A stretch of 11,981 bases of DNA from Bacteroidales bacterium. Its GTDB lineage: Bacteria; Bacteroidota; Bacteroidia; Bacteroidales; Paludibacteraceae. The stretch is taken from positions 1-11,981 of the forward strand of contig CAAFYY010000115.1 of assembly GCA_900767385.1 (NCBI GenBank). The letters run 5' to 3'. Position numbers and translations under genes: made by a program. The first letter of the stretch is position 1; every line of letters begins with the position of its first letter. The notes beneath the pieces were generated by a model, which saw only the letters and a list, made by a program, of their open reading frames with translations, had not been told where the DNA came from and made no database searches. This document shows, one piece after another, positions 1-6,922 of this stretch.

Positions 1-52
1 CTATGTTTTGTTTCGCAGCACAAATTTAGGTGAAATTATTGACATGACAAAA

Positions 53-79
53 TCCTGAGCAACTTTTTGTTGCTCAGGA
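53..79. terminator. Perfect 11-bp hairpin, possible terminator
   Basis: An 11-nt arm (53-63) and its exact reverse complement (69-79) enclose a five-T loop. The stem is GC-containing and followed on the + strand by an A-rich tract; on the - strand it is followed by only four T. It could end a transcript arriving from the left: a + frame open from the window edge stops at 56-58, inside the hairpin, but too little of it is visible to call a gene. It could also be a 5'-leader structure for the endonuclease gene that starts about 80 bp downstream. I see no TAnnTTTG promoter between it and that gene. Confidence 0.45.
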
Positions 80-158
80 ACTTATAAAAAATACTAATAA
101 AAATGCTGCGGAATTAAGGTAAAAGAACAAAGTGAAACACCACGATAAAATCATGAAT

Positions 159-3044
159 ATGAAAAAGAGACTCTCTATTCTGACTGCAGTGCTCATGGTC
201 TGTTCCTTGATGATGGCCGCCGTGCCACAAGGCTACTACCACAACGCAGACAGCAAGAAAGGGGCAGAATTGAAGACCGCCCTGCATGACATTGTTTCGC
301 ATGCCTCCATGCTCCCTTACGGTTTCGGCGAGGGTGCCACATGGTGGGCTTTCTCGCAGATTGACGTCAAGAACAACGCTGGCGAGGTCTACGACATCTA
401 TTCCAACAAGCAACGCTACTACACCGACACGGTCAACTATCTGGCAGTGGGCGGCATGCACATCGGTCACGCCATGGCAAGCACCTGGTGGGCAGGCAGC
501 TTCAACGAAGCATCTGCCGACCTCCACAACCTCATGCCTGTGGACGGCGATGCCAACTACGCCAAGAGCTACTATCCTCTCGGTGAGGTGGGCAGCAACG
601 TGACGTTCAACAATCACCTCTCCAAGGTGGGCAACAACACGGTGCAAGGCTATACGGGTCTTGCCTTCGAACCAGACGATGAGTTCAAGGGCGACTTCGC
701 ACGCATCTATTTCTATATGGTGACGAAGTATGAGCACCTCTCTCAACTCTGGCAATCGGCCATGACCAACAACAATACCTACCCTACGCTTCAGCCATGG
801 GCTGCAAACATGCTGTTGCAGTGGCACCGTCAGGACCCTGTCTCACAGAAAGAGTTGGACCGCAACGAGGCTATTTTCCAACTGCAAGGCAACCGCAACC
901 CATTCGTGGACTACCCACAGTTGGCAGAGCATATCTGGGGCAATCAGACGACTACCGATTTCACCCTCCCTGCCACCACACAGCCTTATTTCATCACCCC
1001 GACAAACTGGGAGAGAGTGGACATCCAAGCCATAATGTTGGGCAACACCTACACCAAGGCTATCCCAGTGGAAGGCCGCAACTTCACGGCTCCAGTGCAA
1101 TGTCAGTTGATGAATGCCACCGCCGGCATGACCCTCTCTGCTACCTCATTCACAGCAGCCGAGGTAAACGCAGGTGCAACACTGACATTGACCTACACAC
1201 CAACCTATATGGATGAGGTGGTGGACACGATTATCATCATGGGTGGCGGCGTAGTGATGCGCATCCCTGTGAGCGGCACTGTGACCAATGCCTTCATGAC
1301 TTTGCCTCCTACCAATATCCAATCAACCACTGCTACCTACAACTGGGGTGCTTATCCTGGTGCAGTGAAGTATCTGTTGGATGTCTACGAGGAGGGCTAC
1401 GCCCACAGCGGCGACCTCTTCTTCTCTGCCTATGTGGCTGGCAGCGGCGACAACAAGGCTGTGGCACTCCACAACAACACCGGTCATGCCATCGACCTCT
1501 CCGAATATGAGATTCGTCGTCAAGACAACGGCAGCAGCATGGTGGCTACCTCAACGACATTGAGCGGCATGCTTGCCAACGGCTCTTCCTATATCATCGC
1601 ACACGGTGGAGCCAGCGCTTCTCTCCTTGCTATGGCAGACAGCGTGACTGCCAATAGCACCAACTCAATCATGAACTTCTCTGGCAACGATGCCTTCACC
1701 CTCTATCATAACAATGTTTTGGTAGACCGTATCGGCGAGCCTGGCGTCAGCGACGAATGGGGCAAGGACGTGACCTTGATTCGTAAGTCAGATATGGCTT
1801 TTGCCAACGCTGTCTTCAACTGGAAAGAGTGGAACATTCTTCCTCTCAATACGATCAACGGCATCAACAACTTCGCTGCCGTATCTCCAGCAGCGCCTGT
1901 CTATTCGAAAATCAAGGAAGACATGGGAACAGCACTTTCCTATGTTGCCGACCATGAGTTGCACCCAGGCGAGCGTTTCTATTACTCAGCCTATGCGGTG
2001 ACCGCCAACAACGACACCATCCTGACCATCAATGAGGTGCTTGTAGCAACCTTGCCACTTGACCCACCATTGGCCAACGAGGCTGTCAATGTGACTGCCA
2101 ATAGTTTCACCGTCAACTGGGAAGCCGTTCCAGGGGCTATGACTTATCTGGTAAATGTGTTCACACTTCAGGAGTCTGACACAGTGAATACTCTCCAGAC
2201 CTTTGACACTGTGATGGCTATCGGACGTCCATTGCCAGAAGGTTGGGACGGCAACGTGACTGCCACTACTTCAAACGGAGGCACTACAGCACCAGCCATT
2301 GATTTCAATCGTCAGGGACAATGGCTCAAGAGTGAACGCTACGAAGGTTCGGTGATGAGCATGTCGTTTGACTACCGCTTCATGACTGCCGGCAGCGAGT
2401 CATACTTCATCGTAGAGGCCGGCGACGGCGTTCACCACTGGCATGCCATCGACACCGTGTTCTATATGGGTACGACACAGTTGAGCAGAAACTATACGTT
2501 CCAGAAAGCCGAAGATATCCGTGCTTTCCGTTGGACCTACGTTCAGAGAAACGGCGGTGCAGACCTCGCACTCGACAACGTGGCTGCCACCTATCTCACC
2601 TACGATACTACATTCATCGTTCGTCACCGCAGCACTTCGGTCACCTATATGCCGATGAACAACATGGTGGAGGGTCAGGAGTATTTCTATAATGTATGCG
2701 CCTTCTATTGCCACTTGGCTGGCGAGTGGTCAAACACTGTCAGCGTGACACCGATTACTCCTGTTGACGATGGAGATGATGATGACGATGACGACGATCC
2801 TGGTGAGGAGACCAACATCGACTTCGTTGAGGATGGACTCATGCTCTATGCTGATCCGATGAATATCTATATCACCAACATCGAGGCTCCTGCCATGATT
2901 CGCATCTTCGCTGCCAACGGTACTTGTATCTATATGATGCAGGCTATGAACAGCGACGTGACGATTCCATTCGACAACCGTGGTATCTACGTTATCCAAA
3001 TCACCGACAGCCGTGGCAACCATGGCTACAAAATTGCTAAATAA
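159..3044 (+). CDS. T9SS-secreted endonuclease I family protein with lamin-tail domain; active-site Glu replaced
   Basis: A 961-aa secreted multidomain protein. Residues 1-22 are a signal peptide (MKKRLSILTAV then a hydrophobic core). Residues 24-261 match the endonuclease I (EndA/NucM/Vvn) fold, including the late QWHRQDPVSQKE and QGNRNPF blocks (243-249). The REH motif of active members reads I102-G103-H104: the general-base His is kept, the metal-binding Glu is Gly. Asn133 matches the second metal ligand. Further on: an Ig/ASH-like beta domain (about 276-376); an Fn3-like domain (about 382-631) into which a lamin-tail domain seems inserted (about 418-562); a second Fn3-like domain (from about 634) interrupted by a jelly-roll-like segment (about 681-811); an Asp-rich linker (870-880); and a T9SS type A sorting domain (895-961). 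The sorting domain implies transport across the outer membrane. ATG at 159 was chosen because it gives a normal signal peptide and aligns with the start of the paralogue 3 bp downstream; GTG 132 and ATG 153 are in frame. The nuclease family and secretion are well supported; loss of catalysis is inference. Confidence 0.88.
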   Translation: MKKRLSILTAVLMVCSLMMAAVPQGYYHNADSKKGAELKTALHDIVSHASMLPYGFGEGATWWAFSQIDVKNNAGEVYDIYSNKQRYYTDTVNYLAVGGMHIGHAMASTWWAGSFNEASADLHNLMPVDGDANYAKSYYPLGEVGSNVTFNNHLSKVGNNTVQGYTGLAFEPDDEFKGDFARIYFYMVTKYEHLSQLWQSAMTNNNTYPTLQPWAANMLLQWHRQDPVSQKELDRNEAIFQLQGNRNPFVDYPQLAEHIWGNQTTTDFTLPATTQPYFITPTNWERVDIQAIMLGNTYTKAIPVEGRNFTAPVQCQLMNATAGMTLSATSFTAAEVNAGATLTLTYTPTYMDEVVDTIIIMGGGVVMRIPVSGTVTNAFMTLPPTNIQSTTATYNWGAYPGAVKYLLDVYEEGYAHSGDLFFSAYVAGSGDNKAVALHNNTGHAIDLSEYEIRRQDNGSSMVATSTTLSGMLANGSSYIIAHGGASASLLAMADSVTANSTNSIMNFSGNDAFTLYHNNVLVDRIGEPGVSDEWGKDVTLIRKSDMAFANAVFNWKEWNILPLNTINGINNFAAVSPAAPVYSKIKEDMGTALSYVADHELHPGERFYYSAYAVTANNDTILTINEVLVATLPLDPPLANEAVNVTANSFTVNWEAVPGAMTYLVNVFTLQESDTVNTLQTFDTVMAIGRPLPEGWDGNVTATTSNGGTTAPAIDFNRQGQWLKSERYEGSVMSMSFDYRFMTAGSESYFIVEAGDGVHHWHAIDTVFYMGTTQLSRNYTFQKAEDIRAFRWTYVQRNGGADLALDNVAATYLTYDTTFIVRHRSTSVTYMPMNNMVEGQEYFYNVCAFYCHLAGEWSNTVSVTPITPVDDGDDDDDDDDPGEETNIDFVEDGLMLYADPMNIYITNIEAPAMIRIFAANGTCIYMMQAMNSDVTIPFDNRGIYVIQITDSRGNHGYKIAK

Positions 3045-3047
3045 ACG

Positions 3048-4097
3048 ATGAGAAAAAGATTGACATCCGTTGTTGTCTTGCTGCTTGTGGCCCTCGCGGC
3101 CATAGGCAGTGAGCCAACCGGCTATTATAACTCCGCCTACAACAAAGGCAGCGAGCAGTTGAGACAAGCGCTCTACAATATCATCAAGGACCACACCGTG
3201 GTGACCTATGGTTATCTCTACACGGTCTATCAGACTTCCGATGTGCTGAATGGTGAGATCTGGGATATCTACTCTACCTGTTCGTTCAACCCTGGAGCGT
3301 CACAGCGTTGCGGCGATTATGTCTCTGTCTGCGACTGCTACAACCGCGAGCACACTGTGCCACAGAGTTGGTTCAACGAGGCTTCACCTATGAAGAGCGA
3401 TGCCTTCCATATCTACCCTACCGACGGCAAGGTGAATGGTCAGCGTTCCAACTATCCTTACGGTGAATGTGCCAACGGTACCAACCTCGGCGGTCATGCT
3501 CTTGGACGTCTTGGAAGCAGCACCTTCCCTGGCTACAACGGCACGGTGTTTGAACCAGACAATGAGTACAAAGGCGACCTTGCCCGCACTTATTTCTATA
3601 TGGCTACCCGCTATGCCGACCAATGCAACAACTGGGGACATGGTGTGTTCTCTTCTGCCCACAGCGGTTTGAGCGACTATGCCGTGGCTTTGTTCATGAA
3701 ATGGCACAGAGAAGACCCTGTATCACAGAAAGAACTTATCCGCAATGATGCTATCTATGCACATCAGGACAATCGCAACCCATTCATCGACCATCCTGAA
3801 TTGGCAGAGTATATCTGGGGCAACATGACTTCTGGCTCATGGAACCCAACACAGGTGGACCTCGACTTCGTGGCGCGTCCTCAAGTCACCGTAGCACCGA
3901 ACCCAGCCAGCGAGCAGATTGCTTTCTCCGAATCAGCCTCCGTAGTCATGATGACCTTGGAAGGCAACGTGGTGGCTCAGGCCGAGAATGCAACATCTAT
4001 CAGCGTCAGCACACTCCCAGAGGGTATGTATCTCATCCGTCTAACAACAGACCAAGACGGCAACATCACCTACCACAAAATCGTAGTGAAGCATTAA
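3048..4097 (+). CDS. T9SS-secreted endonuclease I family nuclease (intact active site)
   Basis: A 349-aa secreted nuclease. Residues 1-20 form a signal peptide (MRKRLTSVVV, then leucines and alanines). The endonuclease I domain covers about 23-260 with the full signature: YNREHTVPQSW (E101 metal ligand, H102 general base), TDGKVNGQRSNYP (N130 second metal ligand), FEPDNEYKGDLAR, KWHREDPVSQKE and DNRNPFIDHPE (241-251). Family members are Mg-dependent enzymes that cut DNA (and often RNA) with little sequence preference, outside the cytoplasm. Six cysteines (78, 88, 95, 97, 141, 193) suggest disulfides. Residues about 279-349 are a short T9SS type A sorting domain (VAPNPASE, then GMYLIRL and a basic end), so the enzyme is probably exported to the surface or medium, where it could degrade extracellular DNA for nutrition or biofilm release (inference). 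It lies 3 bp after its larger paralogue and is probably co-transcribed with it. A hairpin terminator starts 34 bp past the stop. Confidence 0.93.
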   Translation: MRKRLTSVVVLLLVALAAIGSEPTGYYNSAYNKGSEQLRQALYNIIKDHTVVTYGYLYTVYQTSDVLNGEIWDIYSTCSFNPGASQRCGDYVSVCDCYNREHTVPQSWFNEASPMKSDAFHIYPTDGKVNGQRSNYPYGECANGTNLGGHALGRLGSSTFPGYNGTVFEPDNEYKGDLARTYFYMATRYADQCNNWGHGVFSSAHSGLSDYAVALFMKWHREDPVSQKELIRNDAIYAHQDNRNPFIDHPELAEYIWGNMTSGSWNPTQVDLDFVARPQVTVAPNPASEQIAFSESASVVMMTLEGNVVAQAENATSISVSTLPEGMYLIRLTTDQDGNITYHKIVVKH

Positions 4098-4130
4098 GTT
4101 TCAGACCTTTTCTAACAGCAACGATAACCC

Positions 4131-4162
4131 AGTCCTCGCTTAACCACAGCGGGGGCTTTTTT
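4131..4162 (+). terminator. Rho-independent terminator of the endonuclease pair
   Basis: Arms 4131-4139 and 4149-4157 pair over 9 bp, two of them G-U, around a 9-nt loop. They are followed directly by a run of T ending at 4162. It lies 34 bp after the second nuclease stop codon and would end transcription of both nuclease genes. Confidence 0.8.
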
Positions 4163-4276
4163 AAGTGAAAAGTGAAAAGTTAAAAGTGAAGTCTGCGATT
4201 AAGCGAGTGCAGAACCAAGCTTGCTTAAGTTATGCCGAGCGGGAGCAGACTCTTTGTGAAACAAAGAAAAGTGAAG
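4163..4276. repeat. Intergenic repeat patch: GTGAAAA-type short repeats plus inverted repeat
   Basis: Degenerate copies of AAAAGTGAA occur at about 4163-4191. A 62-bp block follows with exact 7-bp ends (AGTCTGC at 4190-4196, GCAGACT at 4245-4251). Inside it, a 6-bp pair (4199-4204 with 4223-4228) could form a second stem. The 10-mer AAAAGTGAAG occurs on both sides (4182-4191 and 4267-4276). The layout resembles a short dispersed non-coding repeat or a MITE-like remnant. Because the flanking sequence is itself repetitive, the 10-bp direct repeat could be chance. Other genomic copies cannot be tested from this window. Confidence 0.4.
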
Positions 4277-4350
4277 AATGTCGAAGACGGTCTTATTAAA
4301 AAATTGTCAGAAGAAATAGACAAGGAAAAAGTTAAGATACCTTTATCGTA

Positions 4351-4390
4351 TAAAAAGAAAAGCCCTCCCGTTGCGAACAACGAGAGGGCT
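4351..4390 (-). terminator. Rho-independent terminator of the EF-G paralogue gene
   Basis: On the - strand a 13-bp stem (4378-4390 with 4361-4373) has one mismatch (4368/4383), a 4-nt loop and a T-rich tail (4360 down to 4351). It begins 20 bp beyond the stop codon of the EF-G-like gene, in the orientation expected for that gene. Confidence 0.9.
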
Positions 4391-4410
4391 TATGGTATTT
4401 AATAAAGGTA

Positions 4411-6573
4411 TTACTCTTTATCTTGGTTCTGTGCCTCGAATTCTTTGATGAGGTTAGCCTGAACATCTGATGGGCAGAGTTCGTAACTTGAGAACTTCAT
4501 GCTGAAGGAAGCACGACCACCAGAGAGTGAGCTGAGTGCTGTTGAGTAGTTTGACAACTCTTTCAAAGGCACTTTGGCAGTGAGGTGTTCGAAACCGTGT
4601 TCGCTGCTCATACCCATGATGATGGCACGACGGCCTTGGAGATCGCCCATGACATCACCCATGCGGTCGGATGGAACCAATACATCGAGGTCATAAACTG
4701 GTTCGAGAACTTTTGGGTTAGCCTGTTTGAAGGCGTCGGCGAAAGCGTTACGACCTGCGAGACGGAAGGAGATTTCGTTGGAGTCAACTGGGTGCATCTT
4801 ACCGTCGTAGATGATGACGCGAACGTCGCGGGCATAAGAGCCGGTCAATGGGCCTTGTTCCATACGGTCCATCAAGCCTTTCATGATAGCAGGCATGAAG
4901 CGAGCGTCGATAGCACCACCAACGATACTGTTGACCATCACGAGTTTGCCGCCCCATTCGAGGTTCACTTCTTGAACGTCGCGAGCATTGATCTTGAACT
5001 CTTGACCATTGAATTTGTAGGTTTCTGGCATTGGTTCGCCTTCAACGTATGGTTCTACGATGAGGTGTACTTCACCAAACTGACCTGCACCACCTGACTG
5101 TTTCTTATGACGGTAGTCGGCACGAGCAGCCTTGGTGATTGTCTCACGATAAGGGATGCGTGGTTCGAGATATTCGATTTGTACCTTATCGTTGTTCTCA
5201 ACACGCCATTTCAAGGTGCGGAGGTGGAACTCGCCCTGACCGTAGAGGATGGTCTGACGCAACTCCTTGCTCTGCTCTACTACCCATGTAGGGTCTTCCT
5301 CGTGCATACGAGTAAGGATGGCATTGAGTTTCTCGTCTTCGCCTTCGTTGACGGCTTTGATAGCACGACGATATTTTGGTTCTGGGTATTTGATGGTTGG
5401 GAATACGTAGTTGCAATCTTTTGCATTCAAGGTATTGCCAGTGCGTGTATCTTTCAATTTCACGGTAGCACCGATATCGCCAGCCACCAGTTCTTCCACT
5501 TTGACGCGGGTCTGACCAGCCACGCAGAAGATTTGTGAGAGGCGCTCTTTGCCTTCGTTGCGTGAGATATTGGTGAGGTCGTCGCCTTCGTGAACCTTAC
5601 CAGACATCACTTTAAAGTAGTAAACCTCGCCGATATGTGGTTCAACGCTGGTTTTGAATACGAAGATTGAGGTTGGGCCGTCGGCATTAGGAGCCACTTC
5701 TTCAGCCTCTGTTGTAATAGGTTTTGGCATGTCGTCAACGAAAGGAACGACGTTGCCAAGGAATTCCATCAAACGGCGAACACCCATTGAGCGACCTGCG
5801 CATACGCAGAATACTGGGAAGATGTCGCGTGTGATCAAACCCTTGCGGATACCGGTACGTAGTTCGTCTTCGGTAAGGGCGCCTTGGTCGAAGAATTTCT
5901 CCATGAGGGTCTCATCGTTTTCGGCAGCAGCCTCGACAAGTTTACCGTGGAGTTCTTTGGCTTTGGCCATTTCACTTTCTGGGATAGGAAGTATTTCGGG
6001 CTGTCCACCTTCTGGTTTCCAGCGATACATTTTCATGAGAAGAACGTCGATAACGGCGTTGAAGTCTGGACCGATATTTACAGGATATTGAACGAGGGTT
6101 ACCTTTGGTCCGAAGTTGTCGCGGAGTTGCTCCACGAGTTTGTCGTAGTCTGATTTCTCTGTATCAAGTTGGTTGGCTACAAAGATAACAGGTTTCTTGA
6201 GTTGTTCGGCATAGCGGAAGTGGTTCTGTGTGCCAACTTCTACACCATATTGTGTATTGAGGAGGATGAGTGCCTGGTCTGTAACATTGAGTGAGGTGAT
6301 TACGCCACCAACGAAATCGTCAGAACCTGGGCAGTCGATGATATTCAGTTTTTTGTTGAGCCATTCAACGTGCATTACTGTAGAGAACACTGAATAGCCG
6401 TATTCTTGCTCTACTGGGAAATAGTCGGAAGCGGTATTGCCTGCTTCAACACTTCCCCTACGTTTTAATACACCACTCTCATAGAGCATAGCTTCTACAA
6501 GGGTGGTCTTACCTGAGCCTGAGTTACCTAATAGCGAGATATTTTTAATCTCGTTGCTTTGATAGACTTTCAT
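4411..6573 (-). CDS. fusA2: EF-G paralogue with degenerate GTPase motifs (EF-G2 type)
   Basis: A 720-aa elongation factor G-like protein (cytoplasmic, ribosome-binding; EF-G drives tRNA-mRNA translocation). The P-loop GNSGSGKTT (16-24) is present, but other G motifs depart from EF-G: RGIT of switch I reads YGYS (58-61), DTPGHVDF reads DCPGSDDF (80-87, so the catalytic His is Ser84), and NKxD reads NQLD (134-137). Domain II (about 300-385), domain III (about 395-470, with GQGEFHL at 445-451), domain IV with its tip loop KKQSGGAGQFG (490-500) and domain V (about 620-700) look complete. A Bacteroides thetaiotaomicron paralogue, EF-G2, has been reported to support translation without GTPase activity and to matter during carbon starvation and gut colonisation; this gene looks like the same family, which is inference from the motif changes. 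It is monocistronic, with its own terminator. No housekeeping fusA context (rpsL, rpsG, tufA) is nearby, which also favours a second copy. Confidence 0.88.
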   Translation of the reverse strand: MKVYQSNEIKNISLLGNSGSGKTTLVEAMLYESGVLKRRGSVEAGNTASDYFPVEQEYGYSVFSTVMHVEWLNKKLNIIDCPGSDDFVGGVITSLNVTDQALILLNTQYGVEVGTQNHFRYAEQLKKPVIFVANQLDTEKSDYDKLVEQLRDNFGPKVTLVQYPVNIGPDFNAVIDVLLMKMYRWKPEGGQPEILPIPESEMAKAKELHGKLVEAAAENDETLMEKFFDQGALTEDELRTGIRKGLITRDIFPVFCVCAGRSMGVRRLMEFLGNVVPFVDDMPKPITTEAEEVAPNADGPTSIFVFKTSVEPHIGEVYYFKVMSGKVHEGDDLTNISRNEGKERLSQIFCVAGQTRVKVEELVAGDIGATVKLKDTRTGNTLNAKDCNYVFPTIKYPEPKYRRAIKAVNEGEDEKLNAILTRMHEEDPTWVVEQSKELRQTILYGQGEFHLRTLKWRVENNDKVQIEYLEPRIPYRETITKAARADYRHKKQSGGAGQFGEVHLIVEPYVEGEPMPETYKFNGQEFKINARDVQEVNLEWGGKLVMVNSIVGGAIDARFMPAIMKGLMDRMEQGPLTGSYARDVRVIIYDGKMHPVDSNEISFRLAGRNAFADAFKQANPKVLEPVYDLDVLVPSDRMGDVMGDLQGRRAIIMGMSSEHGFEHLTAKVPLKELSNYSTALSSLSGGRASFSMKFSSYELCPSDVQANLIKEFEAQNQDKE

Positions 6574-6833
6574 AGTAACCTGAATTTTAAGTTATTATTG
6601 TGTATTTGTTTATTGTTGTTTTCTACTCCGAAAGTTACTACTATATTTTGAAACCAACAAGAATAAACTGCTAATTTTTAAGCATTAAAAACGCAATAAA
6701 AATTTCATATTTCAAGCAAACATATCTATCCTACTGTTTATCAGTATGATTTTTTCATCAAAAAAAGTGACGTTTTTGGCGATTTTCTATGGTTTGAGGG
6801 CGAAAAACGACTGCAGAGGGGTCTAAAAACAGA
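6574..6833. other. Leader and promoter region of the EF-G paralogue
   Basis: This is the AT-rich part of the 349-bp gap between the EF-G-like gene and the end of the nadB operon. It holds a possible - strand promoter (6630-6661) and a weak 7-bp inverted repeat (6771-6777 with 6803-6809). The only + strand frame I noticed starting with ATG has 26 codons (6746-6826) and no supporting feature. Nothing else is recognisable. Confidence 0.5.
6630..6661 (-). promoter_or_regulatory. Possible Bacteroidota-type promoter of the EF-G paralogue
   Basis: On the - strand TAACTTTC (6637 to 6630) matches the -7 consensus TAnnTTTG at 5 of 6 defined bases. A CTTG (6661 to 6658) lies 20 nt upstream as a -33 candidate. 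Transcription would start near 6623, giving a leader of about 50 nt. In such AT-rich sequence the match may be chance. Confidence 0.3.
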
Positions 6834-6859
6834 GAAAGACCGCCAAAAAGCGGTCTTTC
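6834..6859 (-). terminator. Hairpin terminator of the nadB-nfn operon
   Basis: Ten-nt arms 6834-6843 and 6850-6859 are perfectly complementary around a 6-nt loop. On the - strand the second arm ends in pyrimidines and is followed a few bases later by a run of five T. It starts 64 bp past the stop of the Nfn-like gene. The T-run is not immediately adjacent, so strength is uncertain. Confidence 0.7.
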
Positions 6860-6922
6860 CTATGTTGGAAGTATCAAATTTTTACAATTTCACTTCACGC
6901 ATTGTCTGATTGCAGACATACA

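Larger units (their letters stand above)
4098..4410. other. Convergent intergenic region
   Basis: This 313-bp gap lies between the 3' ends of the nuclease pair (+) and the EF-G paralogue (-). It holds a + terminator (4131-4162), a purine-rich short-repeat and inverted-repeat patch (about 4163-4276), a small hairpin (4252-4266, arms of 6 nt), and a - terminator (4351-4390) nested inside a 10-bp inverted repeat (4337-4346 and 4402-4411). I see no convincing gene in it. Confidence 0.7.

Noticed and set aside
159..230. Lipoprotein signal (Cys in LMVCSL) in the first nuclease
   Set aside because: The residue before Cys is Val, not Gly/Ala/Ser, and the protein carries a T9SS sorting domain, so an ordinary signal peptide fits better.
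114..827. Long - strand frame opposite the first nuclease gene
   Set aside because: It is antisense to a gene with clear family motifs, and its His/Val-rich protein is typical of a mirror frame of biased codons.
4232..4402. 56-codon + strand frame, Lys/Glu-rich, starting MPSGSRLFVKQ
   Set aside because: It runs through the repeat patch and the whole terminator of the opposite gene, starts after a + terminator, and its sequence matches no family I know; most likely chance.
6771..6809. Inverted repeat CGTTTTT/AAAAACG as an operator or terminator
   Set aside because: Only 7 bp, mostly A/T, with a 25-nt spacer; expected by chance in this AT-rich gap.
6746..6826. 26-codon + strand frame in the leader of the EF-G paralogue
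   Set aside because: Very short, AT-rich, no promoter or terminator of its own, and opposite to the gene it precedes.
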